Positions 20,500 to 30,300 of a stretch of 34,216 bases of DNA are shown here, piece after piece (positions within the stretch are counted from its first letter, which is position 1; each line of letters begins with the position of its first letter). The stretch comes from DAOMFM01 sp035429825 (GTDB taxonomy: Bacteria > Acidobacteriota > Blastocatellia > UBA7656 > JADIYM01). Location of the stretch: assembly GCA_044224215.1 (NCBI GenBank), contig JBGAKX010000040.1, positions 1 through 34,216 of the forward strand, read 5' to 3'. Below the pieces are notes generated by a model. The model searched no databases. It was not told the origin of the DNA and saw nothing but the letters and a program-made list of their open reading frames with translations. Position numbers and translations under genes: made by a program.

Positions 20500-22164
20500 T
20501 TACGGTTTCATCATTTTGTCGCGCCGCGCCTTGAATTCGTCGCCCTCGGTCCACGTGGGGATCGTGGCGGCGTTCGCGACGATCAGCCCAGCGTGAAACA
20601 GCATCTGCATGTCCTCGACGGCGCCGGCGGGGTCCCAGTCGGGTTTCACCTCGTCGGACGGCTTGTGGTAGTCCTCGCGCGTGTAGCGGTCGCGCTCGTT
20701 CTTGCCAAAGTCCGCGGGCTTGCCGATGTAGACCGTGCCTTCGCCCGTGTGGAGCGACGGGACGCCGACCTTTGCAAAGTTGAAGTGGTCGGAGCGGTAG
20801 TAGAACCCCTTCTCGGGCTCGGAGTCACCGACGACGGTGCGCCCCTGGGCCTTGAGCGCCTGGATGACGGCGTCGTCCAGCGTCGACTTGCCGAGACCGA
20901 TGATGGTGAAGTCCTTTGTGCGGCCCGCCATGTTCAGGCCGTCCATATTGATGACGCCGACGGTTTTTGTGAGCGGATAGAGCGGGTTCGCGCAGTAGTA
21001 CTGCGAACCGAGCAACCCGCGCTCCTCGGCCGTCGGCGAGAAGAACAGTATCGAACGCTTGGCTCCCTTTCCGTTCTTTGCAAGGGTTGCGTACGCGCGC
21101 GCGATCTCGATCAGGCCCGCGGCGCCGGTCGCGTTGTCGATTGCGCCGTTGTAGATCTTGTCGCCGGGCAGCGACGGATCCATGCCGAGGTGGTCCCAGT
21201 GCGCGCAGTAGACGACGTACTCGTTCTTGAGCTTGGGATCCGAGCCGTCGATGCGGGCGATGACGTTGCGCGACTCGACACGGCGCAGCGTGTTGTCGAA
21301 CGAGAGCTTTGCGGTGCCGCCGAGCGGCATCGGCTTGAAGTCGCGCGTGGCCGCAAGGCGCTTTGCGTCGGCGTAGGTGGTGCCCGCGCGCGCGAACAGC
21401 TCTTCAGCGACATGCTGGGTGATCCAGCCTTCGACGGGGCATGTGCCTTCGTTGTTGTCGGGGCCGATCATGGTGAACGACTCACCGCCCCACGAGTTGC
21501 GGACGACTTCCCACGGGTATCCGGCGGGGCCGGTTTCGTGAACGATGAAGACGCCGGCGGCGCCGAGCCGCGCAGCCTCCTCGTACTTGTAGGTCCAGCG
21601 GCCGTAGTAGGTCATGGCCTTGCCGCCAAAGAGCGACTGGTCGGCTGTGGGCGGATCGTTGACGAGCATGATCAGGACCTTGCCCTTAAGGTCCATGCCC
21701 TTGGTGTCGTCCCAGTTGTATTCGGGCGCCTGCACGCCGTAGCCGACAAAGACGACGTCGCCGCTCATGTCGACGTGTTCGGTGAGGCGCAGCGTGTGCG
21801 CGACAAAGTCGTCGAGCATCGTGAGCGTGAGCGGTGACGCGCCGATCGCGAACGACAACGATGCCTTGGGATCGGTCTTGTAGGTGAGCAGCGGAACCTT
21901 CTGGAAGTAGGTGCCGTCGGGGTTGCCGGGCGCGGCGCCTGCGGCCTTGAACTGATCGGCGAGGTAGTTGGTGGCGAGGGCTTCGCCTTTCGAGGAGGGG
22001 GAGCGGCCCTCGAATTCGTCGGAGGCGAGCTTCTTGACCTCCGAGAGGTATTGTTTCGGGTTGATGGCTGAATCCTCCGCGTTGTTCGCGCCTCCGCCTG
22101 ATGCGGCGAGGGTCGGTGTGGCGATGAGTACGGCGATGATGGCGGCGATGGCGGTCTTTCTCAT
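20500..22164 (-). CDS. exported M28-family metallopeptidase with PA-like insert
   Basis: The 554-residue product has a signal peptide (about 1-21). A protease-associated-like domain lies at about 125-255, and the M28 catalytic domain at about 295-520. The two-zinc site is visible: AHWDHLG (H322), AIDNATGAAG (D343), TAEERGLLGS (E380 and E381), INMDGLN (D408), and YHKPSDE with the last histidine. The enzyme should be an aminopeptidase acting outside the cytoplasm. The start at 22164 is supported by AGGAGA at 22170-22175; the frame continues upstream to 22239 without a signal-like start. It is first in a likely two-gene unit with the hydrolase and divergent from the FKBP gene, only 58 bases away. 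Confidence 0.92.
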   Translation of the reverse strand: MRKTAIAAIIAVLIATPTLAASGGGANNAEDSAINPKQYLSEVKKLASDEFEGRSPSSKGEALATNYLADQFKAAGAAPGNPDGTYFQKVPLLTYKTDPKASLSFAIGASPLTLTMLDDFVAHTLRLTEHVDMSGDVVFVGYGVQAPEYNWDDTKGMDLKGKVLIMLVNDPPTADQSLFGGKAMTYYGRWTYKYEEAARLGAAGVFIVHETGPAGYPWEVVRNSWGGESFTMIGPDNNEGTCPVEGWITQHVAEELFARAGTTYADAKRLAATRDFKPMPLGGTAKLSFDNTLRRVESRNVIARIDGSDPKLKNEYVVYCAHWDHLGMDPSLPGDKIYNGAIDNATGAAGLIEIARAYATLAKNGKGAKRSILFFSPTAEERGLLGSQYYCANPLYPLTKTVGVINMDGLNMAGRTKDFTIIGLGKSTLDDAVIQALKAQGRTVVGDSEPEKGFYYRSDHFNFAKVGVPSLHTGEGTVYIGKPADFGKNERDRYTREDYHKPSDEVKPDWDPAGAVEDMQMLFHAGLIVANAATIPTWTEGDEFKARRDKMMKP

Positions 22165-22209
22165 GAACTCTCCTGGCGGCGTGGACGGTTCCCCGGCGGG
22201 GTGATCTGG

Positions 22210-22223
22210 TATTCTAGCCACAA
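22210..22223 (+). promoter_or_regulatory. possible -10 box for a leaderless FKBP transcript
   Basis: TATTCT at 22210-22215 is followed by seven bases and then the A of the FKBP start codon, which is the spacing expected if transcription begins at the start codon itself. No Shine-Dalgarno sequence is visible before this ATG. The -35 region at the right distance (GGTTCC) is poor, so the call is tentative. Confidence 0.35.
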
Positions 22224-22969
22224 TGCGTTCGCTGATCATTCTCTTGTTGGTGCTGGTGATGCCCGTGGCGTCGTTTGCTCAGGCGCCGGTCAAGGCTCGG
22301 CGCACACCGGCGGCGGCGCCTCAGATGGCGCATTTCTCGGGGCGGATCGTCGCGTTGCGCGGCCGCATGGTCCCCGGCGAGGGGACGCTGTTGACGGCGT
22401 TCTATGCCAGGCACGACGAGGACAACAAGCGGTTTATCGTGTGGTTCGCTGGGACGTATGCGACCAAGGTGATGCGCAAAGGCAAGCAGTTGACGCGTGA
22501 CGAGGTGATGGATGCGTTGAACATGGAGGGGCTCCACGTCGAGGTGGATTACAAGCCGGAGCCCGATCCCGACACCGAGGCGTATTCGGCCTACATTGTG
22601 GATATAGGAGAGCTCGAGATGGCGAACGACAGCACGGGAATTCCGGCGGATCTGGTGATCGAGGAGCAGGTGGTGGGCAATGGCGCCGAGGCGGTGGCGG
22701 GCAAACAGGTGACGGTGCATTACACGGGATGGTTGACGGACGGGACGAAGTTCGACAGTTCCAAGGACAGCAATCAGCCGTTCGTGTTCATGCTGGGGGC
22801 GGGGCAGGTGATTCGGGGCTGGGACGTGGGCGTGGCGGGGATGAAGGTTGGCGGAAAGCGGAAGTTGATCATCCCGCCGGACATGGGGTACGGCGCGCGT
22901 GGAGCGGGTGGAGTGATTCCTCCGAACGCGGTGCTGGTGTTCGAGGTTGAGTTGCTGGGCGTGCGGTAG
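22223..22969 (+). CDS. exported FKBP-type peptidyl-prolyl cis-trans isomerase
   Basis: The enzyme speeds proline isomerisation during folding of exported proteins. The 248-residue product has a signal peptide (about 1-19, cut near FAQ), an N-terminal domain of about 110 residues that I do not recognise (ending VDIGELEMANDSTG), and a C-terminal FKBP domain (about 140-248). FKBP marks are VTVHYTGWLTDGTKFDSS, QPFVFMLGAGQVIRGWDVGVAGMKVGGKRKLIIPP, YGARGAGGVIPPNAVLVFEVELL. The active-site aromatic residues (Y, F, W, Y, F) are all in place. It may be translated from a leaderless message. R1 repeats follow its stop. Confidence 0.92.
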   Translation: MRSLIILLLVLVMPVASFAQAPVKARRTPAAAPQMAHFSGRIVALRGRMVPGEGTLLTAFYARHDEDNKRFIVWFAGTYATKVMRKGKQLTRDEVMDALNMEGLHVEVDYKPEPDPDTEAYSAYIVDIGELEMANDSTGIPADLVIEEQVVGNGAEAVAGKQVTVHYTGWLTDGTKFDSSKDSNQPFVFMLGAGQVIRGWDVGVAGMKVGGKRKLIIPPDMGYGARGAGGVIPPNAVLVFEVELLGVR

Positions 22970-22974
22970 GAGTT

Positions 22975-23022
22975 TGCCGCGGATGAACACGGATCCGCGC
23001 AACTCTGCGTAATCTGCGGCTT
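22975..23022. repeat. R1 repeat after the FKBP gene
   Basis: GCCGCGGATGAACACGGATC followed by CGCGCAACTCTGCG and TAATCTGCGGC starts six bases after the FKBP stop codon. Confidence 0.7.
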
Positions 23023-23062
23023 TCGTCTTTTTGATCCCGGTAAACCCATGCGACGGACGACG

Positions 23063-23110
23063 GGCCGCGAATGAACGCGGATAATGCGGATCGACACGGA
23101 TCTGCGCCGT
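23063..23110. repeat. second R1 repeat, abutting the antitoxin leader
   Basis: GGCCGCGAATGAACGCGGAT followed by AATGCGGATCGACACGG and ATCTGCGCCGTG is a further R1 copy in the same orientation. It ends exactly where the structured leader repeat (23111) begins. Confidence 0.65.
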
Positions 23111-23336
23111 GTACCTCACCCGCTTCGTCCCAGTACCGCCACCGGTAGGTGGCGGGTGCGGTCACGCTGACGCGGCGCGGACAATTGCCGGTTCGAAGCA
23201 CCCCGCAGGGGTGGCGGTTCCGGCTCCGAGCACCCCGCAGGGGTGCGGGAGAAAGTAACCGGGGGTCGAGGCGCGCGGAGCGCGACGACGACCCCCGGTG
23301 GCGCCACCAACCAACTGCGACCCTGTAAGGGTCGGC
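23111..23336 (+). repeat. hairpin-rich leader repeat (family R3) upstream of an antitoxin-like gene
   Basis: The element opens with CCAGTACCGCCACCGGTAGG and closes with a GACCCT-gta-AGGGTC hairpin (23319-23333 approximately); both ends recur at 30480-30585. Between them are two copies of the small palindrome CACCCC-gca-GGGGTG (23199-23213 and 23231-23245) and a perfect ten-base inverted repeat CCGGGGGTCG / CGACCCCCGG (23259-23268 and 23289-23298). Together with the R1 copies it explains the whole 443-base gap between the FKBP gene and the antitoxin-like gene; no other gene is seen there. Confidence 0.6.
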
Positions 23337-23413
23337 CAGCGCGTCAGACGTGGCTTCCTCGGCATCCGCCGTTGGTTGACGGGCTCACGTCATGGACTTA
23401 TGGTGGCGAAGCG

Positions 23414-23764
23414 ATGACCACTCCCAAGCAAGACGTGGAACAGCTGCTCAAGCGGCTCCCCGACGACGTTTCGATCGAGGAGCTCCAGTACCATCTCTAT
23501 GTCATCGACAGGATCCGCCGCGGTATTCAAGAGGCGGACGCCGGGGATTTTGCCACTCAGGAAGAAGTCGAACGTGAATTCAGCAAGTGGCTGGATGACT
23601 GGCCCGCTTCTTCCCTCAGACCCGCGAAGATCTGCCCAATCCGCGTAAATCGTCGGCCTGACTTGCTCCCTCGCTGGCGAAGTACGCGGGAAGCGTTCCG
23701 GGGCTCGCCAGGCATTGACACGTTGCTCGGCGCGACGCTATGCGATCGCCATGTCGCTTTGTGA
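23414..23764 (+). CDS. antitoxin-like small protein with a repeat-derived tail
   Basis: The first 60 residues of this 116-residue frame (starting MTTPKQDVEQLLKRLPDD) look like the short helical antitoxins of the addiction-module type. They share K-Q, LP-acid-acid and R-x3-GIxxxDAG positions with the small protein at 30650. From about residue 68 the frame runs through an R1 repeat (23619-23655, giving RPAKICPIRVNRRP), so the tail is probably not ancestral. No intact toxin follows before the large kinase gene ends at 23816. It may be an orphan antitoxin or a decaying gene. No strong Shine-Dalgarno sequence is seen. Confidence 0.5.
   Translation: MTTPKQDVEQLLKRLPDDVSIEELQYHLYVIDRIRRGIQEADAGDFATQEEVEREFSKWLDDWPASSLRPAKICPIRVNRRPDLLPRWRSTREAFRGSPGIDTLLGATLCDRHVAL
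23619..23655. repeat. R1 repeat inside the antitoxin-like frame
   Basis: CCCGCGAAGATCTGCCCAAT followed by CCGCGTAAATCGTCGGC is a diverged R1 copy that supplies part of the C-terminus of the antitoxin-like frame. Confidence 0.5.
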
Positions 23765-23815
23765 CGCCAGTGGGTACGGGGAGACTGATCGAATGCGAGG
23801 CCCAGTCTGATCGGG

Positions 23816-26800
23816 TCATTCGCCCGTGCTTCGTGCTAGATCAAGTGCTGCGAGTAGTGTCATCCTCGCGCCATCACGACGACACCGGCTGGCCGTTACC
23901 TCGTCCGCACGAGCAGCAGCAGCGTCAAGATAGCGATTGAGCTCGTCACGCTCGACGGGCGTCAGGAGGACGCCGGTCTTGTCGCGCAATCCCTGCGCCG
24001 CAGCCGCAAGCATCAAGGCCTTGTCCGCCCGGCCCTCGGTCACGGCAATTCGCGCATATGTCTCGAGCACGTACGCGCTCGTCCCCGCATCGGAGAGTTG
24101 GATTGCGTACTCGCCGGCATCGAATGCCGCCTTTCGGGCCTGTTCGACGTCCCCGAGCGCGACGTGAACATTCGCTTGCAGATGCAATGTGAGTGCGCAT
24201 GACCGCCGGTTTCCAACTTCACTCGCGATCGCCAGGGCCTCGTTCAGGTTGTCGAGTGCCTCCGCAAAGTCGCCGCGACGGTATGCGAGGTCACCGAGGT
24301 TATGCAGGATCGGGTCGCAGTTCCTTCGGTCGCCGATCTCTCTCATGATGTCGAGGCTCGTGTGGAAAAGAACGCGCGCGCTGTCGTTGTCCCCAGTGTC
24401 CATTGCCAGAAGGCCGAGACTGCTTGTTGCAAGCGCGACACCGTGGTCATTGTTCACAGCGGTGCTGATCGCGAGGCTCTCCTTGTAGTGTTCCTCGGCG
24501 CGACCGTAGTCGCCGGCCATTTCGGCAGCCTCTCCGAGTCGCTGGAGTGCCGTGGCGGTACTCCCGTGATTCCCAGTGGCGCGCCAAATGTCGATACTTG
24601 CGCGCAATGCGATCTCCGCGGCTCCAGGGTTGCCCTGGCGCAGCGCAAGAGATCCTTCCCAATAGTACGCCCGTGCGCGCAAATGAAGATCGCCATCCGG
24701 GTTCTCGGCAAGGACCGACTGCAGCCAGCTCCTGCCTTCCGTCAAATGCGAGTGCGCCTCCCAGAACCCTCCCAGCAGTGTCGCCAGTCGCAGCGCCTCT
24801 TGCTTGAGTCGGTATTCCACACACGTCGAGAGTGCGAACCGCAGGTTGTCGTGCTCGATCTCAAGCTGCTTGTTGCAGGAAACCTGCCGCGGCCCGTTCT
24901 CCTCGGCGGCGGACGCCTCCGCAAGCTGCGTGTGCCATGCGAGGTGCGCGCGGCGAACTGGCTCAAGGTTTCCCGATTCCGTGAGCTTTTCGTACGCGTA
25001 CTGCCGGATCGTCTCAAGCATCCGGTAACGGACACCGCCACCCCAGCCGTCCGCGACGACAAGCGACTTGTCGATTAGCCTGGAAAGGTCGCGCCAAGCG
25101 TCCATCCCTCCAGGATCGGTCAGAACATCGGATGTGCCTTCGGCAGCTTCGAGCGTCCATCCGCCACGAAAGACCGAGAGCGCTTGCAGAAGTGACTGCT
25201 CCGATGGCGCCAACAGGCTGTAGCTCCAGTCGATCGTGGTCTTGAGTGTCTGCTGACGCAGGCCCACACCTCGCCGCTCGCCGGTAAGCAGGTGAAACCG
25301 GTCGTCGAGTCGAACGAGCATCTGATCGAGTCCAAGGACCGGAAGCCGCGCCGCAGCGAGCTCGAGTGCCAGCGGGATGCCCTCGAGCTTCTCGCACAGG
25401 GTGGCAATTGCCGCAGCATTGGCGTCGGATAGCTCAAACGACGGGTCGGCCTGCAGAGCGCGATCGACGAAGAGTTGAACGGCGCCAAACTCCGCCGCAT
25501 TCTCACTGTTGATCGCGCGTCCGTCCGTGGGGTGATCGAGCACGGAGAGCTTGAACGCGTGCTCGCCGGGGATTCCAAGCGCTTCACGGCTCGTCGCCAA
25601 TATTCGGATCGATCGGCACGACCGCACAAGCAGCTCGCACAGCGCCGCAGTCTCATCGATCACGTGTTCGCAGTTGTCGAGAAGCAGGAGCATCCTGGCC
25701 GGCCCCAGGTGCTCGATGAGCGTCTCTGTGACCGACGAACCCACCTTCTCGCGTGTGCCAACCACGCGAGCAACTGCTTGAGGCACCTTCGACGTATCCG
25801 CGACCGCTGCAAGATCCACGAACCAGACCCCGGCTGGATTGTCGGCAGCAACCATTGCTGCAACTTCAAGCGCGAGGCGGGTCTTCCCCATTCCGCCTGG
25901 TCCCGTGACCGAGACCATTCGCTTCGTTGCGAGAAGCTGGCGTATGAGTTCCGTCTCGCGCTCACGCCCCACGTAGCTCGTCATCTGCAACGGGAGGTTG
26001 TTGGGCGCCGCTTCGACGATCGTGTCCGCCGCCGACGGCCGCGCCCTGTCATCGAGCTGTTGCGTGGAAGACATGAGGCTGATGACGCTCGCGTTCCGGA
26101 GCGAGACCGGAATCGAGGCAGCCTCGATTCCGATCGCGCGCCCGGTGGCGACCAGAACATCTGCGAAGTCTTCAATGGCGGCAAAGCGTTCCGAAGGCGT
26201 CTTCGCGAGGGCGCGCAGGATTGCGGAACTGAGTTCGGGCGGGATTCCCGGACGAGACGCGCTTGCGGGCATGGGCCGCGAATCGAGGTGCAGGGATCGA
26301 TAGCCATGCAGCGAGTCGGCAAGGAACGGTGGCCGTCCGGTGACAAGTTCGTGGGTAATGCATCCCACGGCGTATATGTCGCTTCTCTGGTCAATTTGGC
26401 CACCGAGCCATTGCTCTGGGGACATGTAAGGCGGCGTCCCGAGAACCTGACCTTCTATCGTGAGGGCGGCGCCCGCTCGCGAAGCGCTGAAGATCTTCGC
26501 GAGTCCGAAGTCAAGGATCTTTACCAACGGGGACTCAGCATCTTCGACAAGGAAGATGTTGTCGGGCTTGAGATCCCGATGCACGATGCCACGCGCGTGC
26601 GCCGCGCCAATGGCGGAGCATACTTGAAGGGCGAGCGGCACCAGGACCTCGAGCGGGAGTGAGCCGGACCGCTCGAGTTGGTCCCGAAGGGATCGGCCGG
26701 CAAGGTACTCCATTGCCAGATAGGCTCCAGCTCGAGGGCAAAGCCCGAAGTCGAAGACGGTGACAATGTTTGGGTGCTTGAGGTTCGCGACGGTCGCTGC

Positions 26801-27133
26801 CTCGCGCTTGAAGCGCTCAACCGCATCAGACGATAGGGCGTATCGCGAGCTGATGACCTTGAGCGCGACCGGGCGCTTGAGAAACAGGTGATCCGCTCTG
26901 TAGACGGCCCCCATACCTCCACGGCCAAGCAGGGTCTCTATTCGGTATCGGCCGTCAACGACAGCTCCGCATTGCAGTTCGTTGGAGTCGAGGCCTGCTC
27001 CATCGTACGGACAGTACTGGGCGCTTGCCGAGAAGCTCCGTCCGCAGTCGGGACAGCGGTTCTGCGAATCGGCTGCGCTCAGTTCCGTCACGGCAGGTAT
27101 TGTTGGCTCTCGATGGCGCTGAAAGATCCGCAA
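23816..27133 (-). CDS. Ser/Thr kinase-STAND ATPase-TPR fusion protein
   Basis: The 1105-residue product combines four parts. A zinc-ribbon-like motif CPDCGRSF...CPYDG lies at 27-45. A Hanks kinase occupies about 62-330: GRGGMGAV (70-77), K92, HRDLKPDN with D187, DFG at 208-210 and a TPPYMSPEQ activation end. A STAND/AP-type ATPase begins with YVGRERE (about 387), Walker A GPGGMGKT (411-418) and Walker B MLLLLDN (481-487, D486), and continues through SREALGIPGEHAF and IPLALELAAARL. The C-terminal third is TPR-like helices (about 780-1050). There is no membrane segment. Such proteins are signal integrators; kinase plus STAND suggests oligomerisation-triggered signalling. The start is uncertain: the frame opens at a TTG (27131-27133). 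It is divergent from the nine-haem fusion gene. Confidence 0.88.
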   Translation of the reverse strand: MRIFQRHREPTIPAVTELSAADSQNRCPDCGRSFSASAQYCPYDGAGLDSNELQCGAVVDGRYRIETLLGRGGMGAVYRADHLFLKRPVALKVISSRYALSSDAVERFKREAATVANLKHPNIVTVFDFGLCPRAGAYLAMEYLAGRSLRDQLERSGSLPLEVLVPLALQVCSAIGAAHARGIVHRDLKPDNIFLVEDAESPLVKILDFGLAKIFSASRAGAALTIEGQVLGTPPYMSPEQWLGGQIDQRSDIYAVGCITHELVTGRPPFLADSLHGYRSLHLDSRPMPASASRPGIPPELSSAILRALAKTPSERFAAIEDFADVLVATGRAIGIEAASIPVSLRNASVISLMSSTQQLDDRARPSAADTIVEAAPNNLPLQMTSYVGRERETELIRQLLATKRMVSVTGPGGMGKTRLALEVAAMVAADNPAGVWFVDLAAVADTSKVPQAVARVVGTREKVGSSVTETLIEHLGPARMLLLLDNCEHVIDETAALCELLVRSCRSIRILATSREALGIPGEHAFKLSVLDHPTDGRAINSENAAEFGAVQLFVDRALQADPSFELSDANAAAIATLCEKLEGIPLALELAAARLPVLGLDQMLVRLDDRFHLLTGERRGVGLRQQTLKTTIDWSYSLLAPSEQSLLQALSVFRGGWTLEAAEGTSDVLTDPGGMDAWRDLSRLIDKSLVVADGWGGGVRYRMLETIRQYAYEKLTESGNLEPVRRAHLAWHTQLAEASAAEENGPRQVSCNKQLEIEHDNLRFALSTCVEYRLKQEALRLATLLGGFWEAHSHLTEGRSWLQSVLAENPDGDLHLRARAYYWEGSLALRQGNPGAAEIALRASIDIWRATGNHGSTATALQRLGEAAEMAGDYGRAEEHYKESLAISTAVNNDHGVALATSSLGLLAMDTGDNDSARVLFHTSLDIMREIGDRRNCDPILHNLGDLAYRRGDFAEALDNLNEALAIASEVGNRRSCALTLHLQANVHVALGDVEQARKAAFDAGEYAIQLSDAGTSAYVLETYARIAVTEGRADKALMLAAAAQGLRDKTGVLLTPVERDELNRYLDAAAARADEVTASRCRRDGARMTLLAALDLARSTGE

Positions 27134-27176
27134 GGAGCGCCGGCAACCGCGAGTAACTAGGGTGCCTCAGGACAAG

Positions 27177-27209
27177 TTGACTACTAGTCCCATGTGACCT
27201 TTCAGTCAA
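27177..27209. promoter_or_regulatory. possible overlapping divergent promoters of the kinase-STAND and haem-fusion genes
   Basis: TTGACT (27177-27182) and AGTCAA (27204-27209) form an inverted repeat separated by 21 bases, so each strand has a good -35 hexamer facing inward. Exactly 17 bases on, the minus strand has TAGTAG (27181-27186) and the plus strand TTTCAG (27200-27205), both weak -10 boxes. Face-to-face overlap would make the two genes compete; alternatively the inverted repeat is an operator. It lies in the 254-base gap between them. Confidence 0.28.
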
Positions 27210-27387
27210 GAGTGCGCACCGCGCAGGGGTACATGACCGAGCGATCGGAAGTCATGCGGCGGAACGGCCAGACTTGGTGACACGCGGTGTGCATGGGTTT
27301 ATCATTGACGCGTCCGGTTCGGCTGCCGACAACCTTCCACGGGTCTATCCGACCTGGTCAAATTCTCAACAACGGGGCGTGCTCGCG

Positions 27388-30300
27388 ATGGGCAAGCTAT
27401 CTCTTGTTGGTCTCGTCATTCTGTTACTGCTCGCCTGCAGCGGACCTGTAGCCGTCGGTCTCCCGAAGGGCCCGCAAACCGCCGGGGTGGGGCCAGAGAA
27501 GGGTCCCGGAAGGGTGTTTCTCCACAAACAGCATTCGGGGGCCGTGGCGATCCCCGGCAAAGCTGGACAGACTCGGGAGCTCAAGTGCGTGATGTGTCAC
27601 GCGGTTTCGGAGGAGGCTCCTGATACCAATCGCTTTTCCGGACCCGATCTCGAAGAGTTCCCCGAGACAGTAAAGTTTGCGGCATCCGGCACCCAAATCA
27701 ACGGTCTTGGTTTTCAGAAGGCCCACTCGGCGTGCATCGAGTGCCATGCCGAGATCCGGCCGGGACTGAATGGCAAGTACTGCGGGCTGTGCCACGCGTC
27801 GACGGCGGTGCTCCGACCTTTCCCGAATCCGAACGTTCAGCTGTCGCAGTTCGCCGACAGGTATTCGCACAAGGCCCACAAGGTTTACTACGGCAATTAT
27901 CCCGACGCGTTCAAAACCGCCTCGGTTTCAACACCCGCAGCGTCGCACGGATTTCCTGGTTCGGCGACTATGTCCGGATCGGCCGACATAGTAGGCGTTT
28001 CGTACATCGATCCCCCCGCCGAGCGGGGACTCAGGTGCTCGACGTGTCACGACCCGGCGGCGGGCGGCGTCAAGATTCAGCTCCCAATGCACAAGAACTG
28101 CTTCGCGTGCCACGGCAACGAGATGATCGTCTCGAAGAAGGCCGACACGTATGCGATGAACTGCGTTGGCTGCCACGCCAACATGGCCGACAACGATCCG
28201 AACGTCGACGTAAAGCTCAAGCCGGTCGGGGACGCTGCGAACGCTATCGCGCCCGTGATCGACCCGTTCCGAATCGTGATCACGCCGTCCGGCGCCGGAC
28301 ACTCCCAGTTCAACCACGTGGGTGGCGAGGCCAAGTATCACGAGGTTCTCAAGCCCGACGCAGGCACGAGCGCCGGGAAGACGATCGAAGGCGAGATGGC
28401 GTGCCTGTTCTGTCACACCTCGGTCGAGCGCGCGGCGACGCGCGCCCAGGTGATGGAATTCGCGTTGAGGAAGACCGATCCCCGGCTCGTCCAGCCGCCG
28501 GCGTCAGCATGCGTGGTGTGCCATGTGCACGCCGTGCAGATGGTCTTGCCAGAAGAACCGTCCAGGACGGCGCGCGTGGGATGCACGGTTTGCCATACGG
28601 CCGCTGATGCGGCAAAAGCTCCTCCGGCGACGCATTTGCTGGGTGACGCCGCACCAGCGCGGCCGGCCACGCATGAACCTACGCCTTCTGCAGCCAAGTC
28701 TGAGGCCCCGCAACGAGTGGAGCCTGCGGCGTCATCAGGCGAAACGGTCACATATGAAATCGCGAGCGGGGTCTCGGTTGACATGGTCGTGGTGCCTCCT
28801 GGGACCTTCACGATGGGTTCGGCGGCGGGCGAAGCTGACGACGGACCCGCGCATCGAGTCACGATCACGAATCCATACCAGCTTGGAAAGTTCGAGGTCA
28901 CACAGCGCCAGTGGAATGCAGTGATGGGCTCGAACCCGAGCCGCTTCCAAGGCGATGATCTTCCCGTCGAACAGGTGTCATTTGACGATGTGCAGGAGTT
29001 CATCAAGCGACTCAATGCCCAAACCGACGGCCTGTGGCGGCTGCCGACCGAGGCCGAGTGGGAATACGCGTGCCGCGCGGGTTCGACGTCCGACGACGAC
29101 TTGGATCTAGACTCGAAAGCGTGGTACGGGGCGAATTCCAAGGGGCGTACGCACCCTGTCGGAACGAAGGAGCCGAATTCGCTCGGGCTGTATGACATGC
29201 GAGGCAACGTTCTGGAGTGGTGCGAAGACTGGGATGTGCCATACACCTCCCAGGACGAGACGGACCCGGTTCATACGTCCGTGGCCGCGTCCAAATCGGC
29301 GTCCCGGATTGTGCGAGGCGGCAGCTGGAACGACGACAGCGAAGCGGTTCGACCCGTGTATCGATTCTGGCTCACGCCAAGGTCCACAAATGCGCTGGTC
29401 GGCTTCCGACTTGCGCGAAATACGACTGGTGGTAGCCCGAATCGGCCGAAGAATAACGACGACTCGACCAATTCCCCGGTCGTCTTCGGGGTTGCGCGAA
29501 ATTCGACTGGTGGTAGCCCGAATCGGCCGAAGAATAACGACGACACGACGTCAGCCACGCGTCAGATGTGGGACACCGAGTTCGTCGTCAACCGGCCAAA
29601 GTCGGCACCAGCGGCTCCGCGCCCAGTGAAGAAGCCCCGAAAGTACAAACCCGCACCGACCATAACCGGGCGTCCGTCGGGCAGAGAACCACCCGAGACG
29701 GTGCCGTCCGACATGGTCGAGTCGCTCGTTGGCGTAACGTTGTGGCGTCTGCGGGCGCCCGTAGCAAGCGATGGCGACGGATCGCGGATGCTCGTCCACC
29801 GTCCCGCAACGACTGGCCCTGGCAACGAAGTCGCTCTGACGCCCGAACGCATCGACATCGCCGGACCGCTCGTAGTTGGGCAGTTCGTTCGGCTCGCGAT
29901 CGAGTCGCCCCGTGCAGGCTATCTGTATGTGATCGATCGCGAAGTATACGCGGACGGCCGACGAGGCGTGCCCACGTTGATATTTCCTACGACGCGGCTA
30001 TACAACGGCGACAATCGCGTCGAGGCCGGCCATGTGGTCGAGATTCCGGCGCAGACCGATAATCCCGAGTACTTCACGGTGACGCGCGAGCGGCCGGACC
30101 AGGTTTCCGAGGCGATCACGATCCTGGTGACACCTGAGCCGATCGAGTCGGTAGTGCCGGGTGAGTTCCCAAAGGTCCTGGATGTCGCGCTGTTGGAGAC
30201 GTGGGAGCGGGATTGGGCGGTTGCGGCCGACAGGTTGGATTTAGAAGGCGGCGAGGGTCAGGTTTACACGGTGGCGGAGTCCAGGGCCGGGGCCGATCCG

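Noticed and set aside
20593..21837. 414-residue open frame on the plus strand.
   Set aside because: It is antisense to the M28 peptidase gene, whose zinc-site motifs are intact.
23656..23815. Toxin gene following the antitoxin-like gene at 23414.
   Set aside because: No frame here gives a convincing ParE/RelE or other toxin pattern.
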